This document shows, one piece after another, positions 16,497 to 25,400 of a stretch of 64,000 nucleotides of DNA. The notes below the pieces were generated by a model that was not told the origin of the DNA, searched no databases, and was given only the letters and a program-made list of their open reading frames with translations. Origin of the DNA: Meridianimarinicoccus marinus (GTDB lineage Bacteria > Pseudomonadota > Alphaproteobacteria > Rhodobacterales > Rhodobacteraceae); assembly GCF_040689105.1 (NCBI RefSeq), contig NZ_JBFBVU010000009.1, forward strand, positions 88,078 to 152,077, given 5' to 3'. How positions within the stretch are numbered: the first letter of the stretch is position 1; every line of letters starts with the position of its first letter. A program made the position numbers and the translations under genes.

Positions 16497-18029
16497 ATGG
16501 GGCGTACGCTGACAGATCGGCTGGCCCTGGTGGCGCAGGCCCGGGCCGAGGCCGAAGCGGTGGTGTTCGGTGGCGGAAGCCTGACCTTCGCGGGTCTGGA
16601 AGACCGTGCCGCGCGGCTGGCCGGCACCCTGAAAGCGCTGGGGGTCCGGCGCGGTGACCGTGTCGGCATCAGCCTGCAGCGCGGGCTGGACATGCCGGTG
16701 GCCGTCTACAGCGTGATGCTTGCGGGCGCGGGCTATGTGCCCATCGACCCGGCCGCCCCGCCGCCCCGGATGCAGCACATCCTGCGCGATTGCGGCATCG
16801 GCGTCCTGATCACGCAGGAGGCCCGCATCGCCCAGGTTGCCGACGCCGCCCCCGGCACCGGCCTGCACAGCGTGATCGGGGTCGCGGCCCCGCTGGACGG
16901 GCTGACCACCCTGCCCTTCGACGCCGCACTGCAAGGCGTGCCGCATCGCGAACCCCTTGGCCCCGACGACCTTGCCTATATCATCTTCACCTCGGGCTCG
17001 ACCGGGGTGCCGAAGGGGCTGACGCACACCCATGCCAGCGCGCTGGCCTTCGTCGACATGGCCACCGCCCTGTACGACTTGGGTCCGAACGACCGCATGG
17101 CGGCGACATCGGCCCTGCATTTCGACATGTCCTGCATGGAGATGTTCGCGGGGCTGCTGAGCGGCGCCTGCATCGTCATGGTGCCCGAGGCGCACGCCAT
17201 GATGCCCGCCAGCCTGGCGCACTTGCTGGACGAGCAGCGCATCACGACGCTCTATACCGTACCCTTCCAGCTGATCCGCCTTGTCGAGGCCGGGGCGCTG
17301 GAGGCCCGCGATCTGAGCGCCCTGCGGCTGGTGATCCACGCCGGAGAGCCGATGCCGCCGCGCCCCATTGCCCAATTGCGCGCGGTGCTGCCCCACGCCC
17401 GGTTTTCCAATTTCTATGGCCCGGCCGAGGTCAATGGCGTCACCCATTGGGACCATCCGCCTGAAGGCACCGATCCGTCTGCCCCGGTGCCCATCGGCCA
17501 TGCCTGCGCCCATGCCGATCTGCTGATCGATGGCGAAACACCGGACAGTGGCGAGCTTCTGGTCGCCACACCTGCGATGATGCGTGGATATTGGCGTCGT
17601 CCCGATCTGGACGCCGCCTGCTTCGTGACCCGCACCGGCACCGACGGGACAATGCGCCGATACTATCGCACCGGCGATCTGGTCAGCCGGCGCCCGGATG
17701 GCGCGCTGTTGCTGCTGGGCCGCGCCGACCGTCAGGTGAAGCTGCGCGGTTATCGGGTCGAGCTGGACGAGGTGGAACTGGCGCTGGATGCCCATCCCGC
17801 CGTATCCGAGGCCGCAGCCCTTCTGTCCCCTGACAAGCTGCGCATTCTGGCCTTCGTGCGACTGGCTCCCGGTCAGGCCGCACAGGAGGCGGACTTGCAC
17901 GAGATCGCGGCCCGGCGGTTGCCTGCGCACGCGGTGCCTGCCAGCATCCGGATCCTGCCACAATTCCCGCGTACCGCCACCGGCAAGATCGACCGCCGCC
18001 GGCTGTTGACCGAGGACACCGCACAATGA
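16497..18029 (+). CDS. Stand-alone NRPS adenylation enzyme, predicted L-prolyl-AMP ligase (PltF/RedM-like)
   Basis: 510 residues. All core adenylation motifs are present: A3 IIFTSGSTGVPKG (about 161), A4 around HFDMS with Asp210, A5 NFYGPAEVN, A7 YRTGDL, A8 GRADRQVKLRGYRVE and A10 ATGKIDR with catalytic Lys497. There is no condensation or carrier domain, so it loads a separate carrier, most simply the one encoded 15 nt downstream. Hand alignment to GrsA gives a pocket of D-M-M-Y-I-A-F-G-V-K, close to the proline-pocket pattern D-L-L-Y-L-A-L-V-C-K that I recall for PltF/RedM. Together with the dehydrogenase at 26228 this supports proline activation for pyrrole formation. The substrate is an inference. 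Confidence 0.85.
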   Translation: MGRTLTDRLALVAQARAEAEAVVFGGGSLTFAGLEDRAARLAGTLKALGVRRGDRVGISLQRGLDMPVAVYSVMLAGAGYVPIDPAAPPPRMQHILRDCGIGVLITQEARIAQVADAAPGTGLHSVIGVAAPLDGLTTLPFDAALQGVPHREPLGPDDLAYIIFTSGSTGVPKGLTHTHASALAFVDMATALYDLGPNDRMAATSALHFDMSCMEMFAGLLSGACIVMVPEAHAMMPASLAHLLDEQRITTLYTVPFQLIRLVEAGALEARDLSALRLVIHAGEPMPPRPIAQLRAVLPHARFSNFYGPAEVNGVTHWDHPPEGTDPSAPVPIGHACAHADLLIDGETPDSGELLVATPAMMRGYWRRPDLDAACFVTRTGTDGTMRRYYRTGDLVSRRPDGALLLLGRADRQVKLRGYRVELDEVELALDAHPAVSEAAALLSPDKLRILAFVRLAPGQAAQEADLHEIAARRLPAHAVPASIRILPQFPRTATGKIDRRRLLTEDTAQ

Positions 18030-18044
18030 CCGGAGATCCAAGCG

Positions 18045-18299
18045 ATGACTGACCCAAGGGCCGCGCGGCTGTCTCAGGTGCAAGGCTTCATCGAGACGAC
18101 ACTTCTGAGGGGCCGTGCCATAGGCGGCGGAGAGGAACTGCTGCTCTCGGGGCTGCTGGATTCGCTGGCGGTCATGGCGCTTGTGGCCGAGGTCGAGCGT
18201 GTCTCCGGCCGCCCGGTGCCGCCCACCGATGTGCTGATCGAGAACTTCGCCACGCTGGACGCCATTGGCGCCTATCTGGACAGGCAGGACAGCGCATGA
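18045..18299 (+). CDS. Stand-alone peptidyl/acyl carrier protein
   Basis: 84 residues with a CGGAGAT box upstream. The phosphopantetheine attachment serine is Ser40 in LLDSLAVM, and length and predicted helices fit a single carrier domain. It should hold the amino acid activated by the upstream adenylation enzyme while the dehydrogenase oxidises it, as PltL, RedO and AnaD do for proline. Its stop overlaps the next NRPS start (ATGA), so it is tightly coupled to module 1, whose condensation domain should take its acyl group. It needs a phosphopantetheinyl transferase, and none is in the window. Confidence 0.9.
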   Translation: MTDPRAARLSQVQGFIETTLLRGRAIGGGEELLLSGLLDSLAVMALVAEVERVSGRPVPPTDVLIENFATLDAIGAYLDRQDSA

Positions 18300-21200
18300 C
18301 CGAACCGGAGGCCACTGCAATTCCCCTGACGCAGAGCCAGGCCCTGATCTGGACCGGCCAATCGCTGGCGCCGGAATCACCGCTTTACAACATGGTCTGG
18401 CGAATCGGCCTGCGCGGGGCGCTGGACCCGGACCGTTTCGCCGCCGCCTGGGCGCAGGTAGTGGCTGGTGCCGATATGCTGCGTGCGCGGTTCGAAGATC
18501 GGCAGGGCCAGCCGGTACAGACCGTCACCCAGTCAGTGTCCGCGCTTTCCTTTCTCGACTTGAGCGGTGACGCAGACCCGCGGCAGGCGGCAGACAACTG
18601 GATCGCCAGTGATGCCGCGACCCCGGTGGACCTGACTCAATCGACCTGGCGCAGCCGGTTGCTGAAACTGGGGGATACCGACTGGATCTGGTACCTGAAC
18701 CAGCATCACATCGCCACCGACGGGGCGGCCGGGGCGGTGTTGCTGCGCCGGTTGGGGGTAGCCTATACCCAGGCCGATCTGCCCAACCCGCCGCAATTCG
18801 CCGACCACGCCCGCGCGCTGGCCGAGGCCGCGCCGCTGGACCCTGCGATCCGCGCCTTCTGGGACGCACAGGCCGAGGGCCACCGCCGCCCGATGACGTC
18901 ACCCTATGGTGCCACCCGGCAGCCCGGGCAGCCGGCCTCGCAACGGCTGCGGCTGGACTTCGGCGCAGACCGCTCCGCGCGCCTGCGCGCCTGCCTTGCC
19001 AACCCGCGTTTCGCGGCGATCAGCCGTGACCTTGGCGCTTTCGCCCTCTGGGCCGCGCTTTATGCCGGATGGCTACACCGGATCACCGGCGACACGGTGA
19101 TCCGCATCGGCGCACCGTTCCACAACCGCCTGACGCCCGCGCAGCAGGACACCGTCGGCCTGTTCATCGAAATGCTGCCCCTGTCGGTCGAGGTGCAGGC
19201 CGGCGACACGCTGGAAACCCTGTATGACCGCTGCCTGAGCGCTGCCATCGACTACCTGCGCCATGCCCGGCCCGGCACGGGCACCCCGGAAACCGTGGTG
19301 CTGTTCAACGCGGTGCTGAACTTCATGCCGGTGCAGATCCCGCCGCTTCCCGGACTGGCAACGGACGTGCAATGGCTGCACGCAGGCGCCCATGACGGCG
19401 CCCATGACCTGCGGCTGCATGTCTATGACTTCAACGCTACCGGCACCTACACGGTGGAAATGGATGTCAACACGGCGCTGCTGGACGCCCTTGCCCGCAA
19501 GGCCGCCGCCGCGCAATTCCTGTCCCTGATCGACGCGGCGTTGGCCGATCCGGCGCGACCGTTGGAACAGATCGCCCTGACCGACCGCCGCGACAGCATC
19601 CTGACCGGTGGGGACGGCCCCGCTTCGCCCGCATCGGTGCTCGACGCCATTGCAGCCCATGAAAGCAGCGCGGCCCCGGCGGTGATCTGTGGGGACACCA
19701 GCCTCAGCCACGCAGAACTGGCCAAGCTGTCAGATCGCTATGCCTCCGCCCTGGCCGCCCTTGGCGTGTCGCCGGATCGCCCGGTGGCCGTTTGCGCGCG
19801 GCGCAGCCTGCGCCTTCCGGCGGCGGTGCTGGGGGTGCTGAAGGCCGGGGGTTGTTTCGTGCCCCTTGCAGCGGACACCCCCCCCGACCGCGTTGCCGCG
19901 ATCCTGGGCCGGCTGAAGCCCGCGGCCATCATCGCCGATGCGGCGGGGCGGGATCTTCTTCCGCCGGATACCGCCCCCCTGCTGGCACTTGAGGCAGAGC
20001 TGTCCGAGGGCACCAGCGGGCCGGGGCCGGGATCGCTGGCCTATGTGATCTTCACCTCTGGCTCCACCGGCACGCCCAAAGGGGTCGAGGTCGCGCATGA
20101 CGCCTTTGCCCGCTACATCGACTGGGCCGCGCGCAGCCATGGACCGCAGGGGCCAACCGACATGCCGCTGTGCTCGGCGCTGGGGTTCGACCTGACGCTG
20201 ACCTCGCTCTTCGTGCCGCTGGTCACCGGCGGGGCGATCCATGTCTATCCGGAAACCCCCGGCGGCACCGATCTGGCCATTCTGGAGGTGTTTGCGCAGG
20301 ACGCTGTGGATGTGGTCAAGCTGACCCCGGCGCATCTGGCGCTGGCGGTGGCGCAGGGCACGCCGGTGGCGCGCATCTCGACGCTGATCATTGGCGGCGA
20401 GAACCTGACGACCGCCCTGTGCCGCAAGGCCCGGGCACGGCTGGGGGCGCATCTGACGCTGGCCAATGAATACGGCCCGACCGAGGCGGTGGTGGGCTGC
20501 ATGCTGCACCGGTTCGACCCGGCCACGGACACCGGCGCCAATGTGCCCATCGGCCAGCCTGCGGACGGCATGACCATCGCTATCCTCGACAAGGGCGGCA
20601 ACCCGGTACCCGCCGGGGTCGTGGGCGAGATCCACATCGGCGGCAATCGCCTGGCGCGCGGCTATTACCGGGATCCGGACCAGACCGCCGCCGTGTTCCG
20701 GCCCGACCCGTTCGACACCGGGCCAATGCTCTACGCTTCGGGCGATCTGGCGCGGCTGCGCAGCGATGGGACCGTTGACTATCTGGGCCGGGCCGACCAG
20801 CAGCTGAAACTCTCCGGCGTGCGCATCGAACCCGCCGAGGTCGAGGCCGCCCTGCTGAGCCACGACGCCGTTTCCGCCGCCCATGTGATGGCCTGGACCC
20901 CCGGCACCGGCAAGGCCGCCCGCTGTACCCGCTGCGGGTTGAGCGACACCGTTCCCAATGTCACGCTGGATCCAGAGGGCATCTGTGACATCTGCCGCGC
21001 GTTCGAAGGCATCCGCGATGCGGCGCAGGCCTATTTCGACACGCCCGAGGGTTTGCAGGCCGAACTGATGCGCGCCCGCGCCCGCAAGACCGGCAAATAC
21101 GATGCCATCATGCTGCTGTCGGGCGGCAAGGACAGCGCCTATGCCCTGTATCGTCTGGCCGATCTGACCCGCGACGTGCTGGTGCTGACACTGGACAACG

Positions 21201-22462
21201 GCTTTCTGTCCGAGGGCGCCAAGGACAACATCCGCCGCATGACCGCCGATCTGGGGCTGGAGCATCGGTTCCTGACCACCCCGGCGATGAACGAGATCTT
21301 CCGGGATTCGTTGCAGAGGTTTTCCAACGTCTGCCAGGGCTGTTTCAAGACCATCTATGCGCTGGCCCTGAAGGTGGCGCGGGACGAGGGCATTCCGGCC
21401 ATCGTCACCGGGCTCAGCCGCGGGCAGTTCTTCGAAACCCGCCTGACGCCCGACCTGTTCCGGGGCCGCACTCCCAGCCGCGCCGAGATCGAGGCCGTGG
21501 TGCTGCGCGCCCGCAAGGCCTATCACGGCATGGATGACAGCGTCGCCCGGCTGCTGGGCACCCATGAGTTTCTGGATGAAGAGGTGCTAGAGGATATCCG
21601 CTTCGTCGACCTCTATCGCTACATCGACGTGCCGGTCTCCGAGATCTATCGCTTTCTCGACGCCCATGCGCCCTGGGTGCGGCCCGGCGATACCGGCCGG
21701 TCGACCAACTGCCTGATCAACGACCTGGGCATTCACGTGCATAGCCGGCGCGAGGGGTACCACAACTACGCCCTGCCCTATGCCTGGGACGTGCGCCTGG
21801 GGCATAAAACCCGCGACGAGGCCCTGCGCGAATTGGACGACGACATCGATCCGGCCAAAGCCGAAGCAATGCTGGCGCAGATCGGGCTGGAGGAGGGCGC
21901 GCTGCCTCCCCGGCGCGGCGGTCTGGTGGCCTATGTGGCGGGCGACGTGTCCCCGGCGGAATTGCGGGCGCATCTGGCGGCCCGCCTCCCGCGCGAGATG
22001 ATGCCCCGGCACCTGGTGATCCTTCCGGCCCTGCCCTTGACCACGAACGGCAAGGTGGACCGCGCGGCCCTGCCGCGCCCGGACCCGGTGCTCAGCACCC
22101 CCGACAGCGCCCGCGAACCAGCGGAAACCGCGACCGAACGGGCGCTTCTGGAGATCTACCAGCGAATGCTCGGGCGTGAGGATTTCGGCGTCACCGACAA
22201 TTTCTATGACATCGGCGGCGAAAGCATCGCCGCCATCCAGATCGCGCTGGCCGCGGCGGAGGCGGGGCTTGCGGTTGGCTCGACCGCCGTCTTCGAACAT
22301 CAGACCATCCGGGCGCTGGCCCAGGCCGTAGACGGCGCCGCGCCGGTGCCAACGGCGCCCAAAAAGACCCCGGACCGCGCGCCGCTCATCGACCTGGGGG
22401 CCGAGGATCTGGCCGCCCTGGGCCGGGTACGGACGCGCAAGGCGCGCGCGGACACCCCGTGA
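18296..22462 (+). CDS. NRPS module 1: C-A(interrupted by PP-loop ATPase)-PCP, predicted Asn-activating
   Basis: 1388 residues. Condensation domain about 8-435 with intact HHxxxDG at 137-143. The adenylation core runs about 455-860, with A3 IFTSGSTGTPKG, A5 NEYGPTE and A8 GRADQQLKLSGVR. An insert of about 330 residues (about 870-1200) separates A8 from A9/A10 (TTNGKVD, Lys1253). Carrier domain follows with Ser1310 in IGGES. The insert has a four-Cys ribbon (C877, C880, C897, C900), PP-loop SGGKDS (942-947), CQGC (C1013, C1016) and C1139 in STNC. It resembles N-acetyl-sugar amidotransferases (WbpG/PseA) and TtuA/TtcA thiolation enzymes. The pocket, hand-aligned as D-L-T-K-I-G-E-V-G-K, matches the asparagine code at all but one position. 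Likely role: condense pyrrolyl-carrier with Asn and modify it in an ATP-dependent step. Confidence 0.9.
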   Translation: MTEPEATAIPLTQSQALIWTGQSLAPESPLYNMVWRIGLRGALDPDRFAAAWAQVVAGADMLRARFEDRQGQPVQTVTQSVSALSFLDLSGDADPRQAADNWIASDAATPVDLTQSTWRSRLLKLGDTDWIWYLNQHHIATDGAAGAVLLRRLGVAYTQADLPNPPQFADHARALAEAAPLDPAIRAFWDAQAEGHRRPMTSPYGATRQPGQPASQRLRLDFGADRSARLRACLANPRFAAISRDLGAFALWAALYAGWLHRITGDTVIRIGAPFHNRLTPAQQDTVGLFIEMLPLSVEVQAGDTLETLYDRCLSAAIDYLRHARPGTGTPETVVLFNAVLNFMPVQIPPLPGLATDVQWLHAGAHDGAHDLRLHVYDFNATGTYTVEMDVNTALLDALARKAAAAQFLSLIDAALADPARPLEQIALTDRRDSILTGGDGPASPASVLDAIAAHESSAAPAVICGDTSLSHAELAKLSDRYASALAALGVSPDRPVAVCARRSLRLPAAVLGVLKAGGCFVPLAADTPPDRVAAILGRLKPAAIIADAAGRDLLPPDTAPLLALEAELSEGTSGPGPGSLAYVIFTSGSTGTPKGVEVAHDAFARYIDWAARSHGPQGPTDMPLCSALGFDLTLTSLFVPLVTGGAIHVYPETPGGTDLAILEVFAQDAVDVVKLTPAHLALAVAQGTPVARISTLIIGGENLTTALCRKARARLGAHLTLANEYGPTEAVVGCMLHRFDPATDTGANVPIGQPADGMTIAILDKGGNPVPAGVVGEIHIGGNRLARGYYRDPDQTAAVFRPDPFDTGPMLYASGDLARLRSDGTVDYLGRADQQLKLSGVRIEPAEVEAALLSHDAVSAAHVMAWTPGTGKAARCTRCGLSDTVPNVTLDPEGICDICRAFEGIRDAAQAYFDTPEGLQAELMRARARKTGKYDAIMLLSGGKDSAYALYRLADLTRDVLVLTLDNGFLSEGAKDNIRRMTADLGLEHRFLTTPAMNEIFRDSLQRFSNVCQGCFKTIYALALKVARDEGIPAIVTGLSRGQFFETRLTPDLFRGRTPSRAEIEAVVLRARKAYHGMDDSVARLLGTHEFLDEEVLEDIRFVDLYRYIDVPVSEIYRFLDAHAPWVRPGDTGRSTNCLINDLGIHVHSRREGYHNYALPYAWDVRLGHKTRDEALRELDDDIDPAKAEAMLAQIGLEEGALPPRRGGLVAYVAGDVSPAELRAHLAARLPREMMPRHLVILPALPLTTNGKVDRAALPRPDPVLSTPDSAREPAETATERALLEIYQRMLGREDFGVTDNFYDIGGESIAAIQIALAAAEAGLAVGSTAVFEHQTIRALAQAVDGAAPVPTAPKKTPDRAPLIDLGAEDLAALGRVRTRKARADTP

Positions 22463-25400
22463 TCGCAGGCGAAATCCCCGAGGTTGAGGAAATCCTGCCA
22501 CTGGCCCCGGCGCAGGCCGGGATGCTGCTGGAACTGACCCGAGGCGATGCCCCCGAGGGCGCCTATCTGGGCGTGGTGCGCTTCACGCTGGACGGGCCGC
22601 TCGACCCGCAGGCCTTTGCTGACGCCCTGCGCGCGACGGCGGCGGCGCGGGATGTGTTTCGCCTGTCCTTCGAATGGGAAGGCTTGAAGCAGCCGGTGCA
22701 ACTGCTGCACCCGCAGGCCGACCTTCCGGTGACCATCGAGGATTGGACCGGGCGGCAGGAGGCCGAGATCGCCCAAAGGGCAGAACAGGAGCGCGCCCGC
22801 GGCTGCGATCTGCGCCACGCGCCCCTGTCACGCGCGGTGCTGCTGCGGCTGGCGCCGGACCGCCATGTCTGCCTTTTGGTGCTGCATCACCTGATCTGCG
22901 ACGGCTGGTCGGCCCGGATTCTGTTGCAGGAGGTTATGGCCCGCCTCGCCGGTCAGCCGGTGCTCGCCGCCCCGCCGTTTCGCGACCTTCTGGCATGGCA
23001 GGCAAGCCGCGATGACAGCGGCGAAGAGGCGTTCTTTCGCGACTATCTTGCCGGGCTGGCTCCGCCCGTGCCGGTGGCGATCCCGGCAGGCGTGCCCTCT
23101 GGCCCCCGCGCAAGGATCGACGTGCGGCGTCTGCCGGTGGACCCGGCGCTGGACCGCGCCGTGGGCACGCTGGCCCGGCACTTGCGGGTCACGCCCCCGG
23201 CGGTGTTTTCGGCGCTTCTGGCGGTGCAATTGCGCCGCTTCGGCGCGGGCGACGACGTGGTGTTCGGCCAGACGGCCTCGGGGCGGCCGCAGGATCTGGC
23301 TGGGGCGGACACCATGGTTGGCCCGTTTGTCAGCACCCTGCCGACCCGCCTGCGCATCGACCCTCGGGCGCCCGTGGCCGAGCTGATCCGGCAGGCCGGG
23401 GCCCATGCGCAGGCCCGCCGCCCGTTCGAAACCGCTGCCCTGCGCGACGTGATGCGCTGGTCCGGGCTGGGCGCGGGGGTGCCGTTGTATCACACGCTGT
23501 TTGTCTACCAGGGTCTGCCGCCTGTGCCGCCCCAAGGCGCCGAGCCGCGCCTGAGCGACCTTTCCACCGATGTGACCAGCCCCGATGCCATGGCGCTGCT
23601 TTATCATCCCGGCGCGGCCCCGGCGCTGGACCTGCATGTGAACCGGCAGGTGCATGACCCGGACGCCGCCGAAGCCTTCGCCCGCGACTATCTGGACCTG
23701 GTAGCGGAGGCGGTAAAGCACCCCGAAACGCCGGTCGCGGCCCTTGCCCGTCGCATTGCCACGGCCCCAACCCCCGAACCTGCCGCGACGGTGGACTTCC
23801 CGCCGCTGCCTCAGGCCATTGCCGCCCATGCCGCGCGCGCTCCCGGCGCCCCCGCCCTGCGCTGCGGCGATGAACGGATGACCTATGGCGCGCTGATGGC
23901 GGCTGCCGAAGGGGTGGCCGCCACCCTGGCCGGGGCAGGCATTGGGCCGGGCGATATCGTGCCGGTGGCCATGGCGCGTTCGACCACATGTGTCGCCGCA
24001 ATGCTGGGGGTGATGCTGCGCGGCGCGGCCTATGTGGTTCTGGACCTGAGCTATCCGCGCGCGCATCTGCAAGGCATCCTCGACACGGTCGCGGCCAAGG
24101 CGGTGCTGACCCGGCCGGAAGACGAAGACCTCATCGCCTGGACCGACCTGCCGCGCCTGCATCCCGGACCGGGCCGGGGTCCGGCGGTGCCCCTGACCGG
24201 GGAGGAGATTGCCTATGTGCTGTTCACCTCGGGCTCGCAGGGGCGTCCCAAGGGGGTGCGGGTCAGCCATGCCAACCTGGCCTATTCGACCGGGGTGCGC
24301 AGGCAAGTCTACGGCAGCGATCCGTCCGCCTTCCTGATCCTGTCGCCGCTGGGGTTCGACAGTTCCGTCGCCGGGCTGTACTGGGCGCTGGCCAGTGGCG
24401 GCGAGGCGGTGCTGTCACCGCCCGAGGCCACCCGCGACCTGACCGCCCTTGCGCGGCTGATCCGCAGCACCCGGCCCTCGCACATGCTGTGCCTGCCGGG
24501 GCTGTACCGACACCTTCTGGACACCGCGACCCCGGAGGATCTGGCCGCGCTTCACACCGTGATCGTTGCCGGAGAACCGCTGCCGCCCTCCCTGATCGCG
24601 GCGCACCGCGACCGGCTGGGCGCGCGGCTGTTCAACGAATACGGCCCCACCGAAGCGACGGTCTGGTGTACCGCGTTCGACACCGCCCAGCATGACGGGG
24701 GCGATGACGTGCCCATCGGCCGGGCCATTCCCGGCAGCCGTATCGCTATCGCCGATCCCGATGGCGCGCCGCTGCCCGATGGCACGCTGGGAGAGATCAT
24801 CGTCAGCGGCCCCGGCGTTGCCGCAGGCTATCTTGGCACGCCGGACATCGACGGCGGGGCGTTTTCCGGCCAATGGGACGCCCGCAGCTATCGCACCGGT
24901 GATCTGGGAATGCGGCGCCCAGATGGGATCGTGCTCTATCGCGGGCGCTGCGATACGCAGGTCAAGATCCGGGGCCACCGCGTGGAACTGGCCGAGGTCG
25001 AGGCGGCCCTCGGCGCCTTGCCCGATCTGGGCGACCGCGTGGTGCTGGCCGAGGATGCCCCTGCCGGCACCCGGCTGGTGGCGGTGGTGCAAACCGGTGA
25101 TCCGGCGACGATCCGCGCGACACTGGCCGCCCGTCTGCCCGCACATATGGTGCCCGCCGAGGTCCGAGTGATCCCTGATCTTCCACGCCTGCCCAATGGC
25201 AAGATCGACCGCCGGGGCCTGTTGGACCGCCGCCCGGCAGAATTACCTGAGACGTCCGCACCAGAAGGCTATGTGGCCCGGCAGCTGGCCGAGATATGGG
25301 AAGGGCTTCTGAACACCGACCTTATAGGTCCGGACGACAATTTCTTCGATCTTGGCGGCGACTCCCTGCTGGCCATGCGCGCGGTCTTTGCCGCCGAAGC

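Noticed and set aside
15417..18380. 987-codon open frame antisense to the HupE-like and adenylation genes
   Set aside because: It is His/Gln/Arg-rich with no domain motif and lies opposite genes with complete motifs; long antisense frames are expected at this GC content.
19730..21565. 611-codon minus-strand frame opposite NRPS module 1
   Set aside because: It mirrors the NRPS coding frame, is Gln/His-rich and has no family resemblance.
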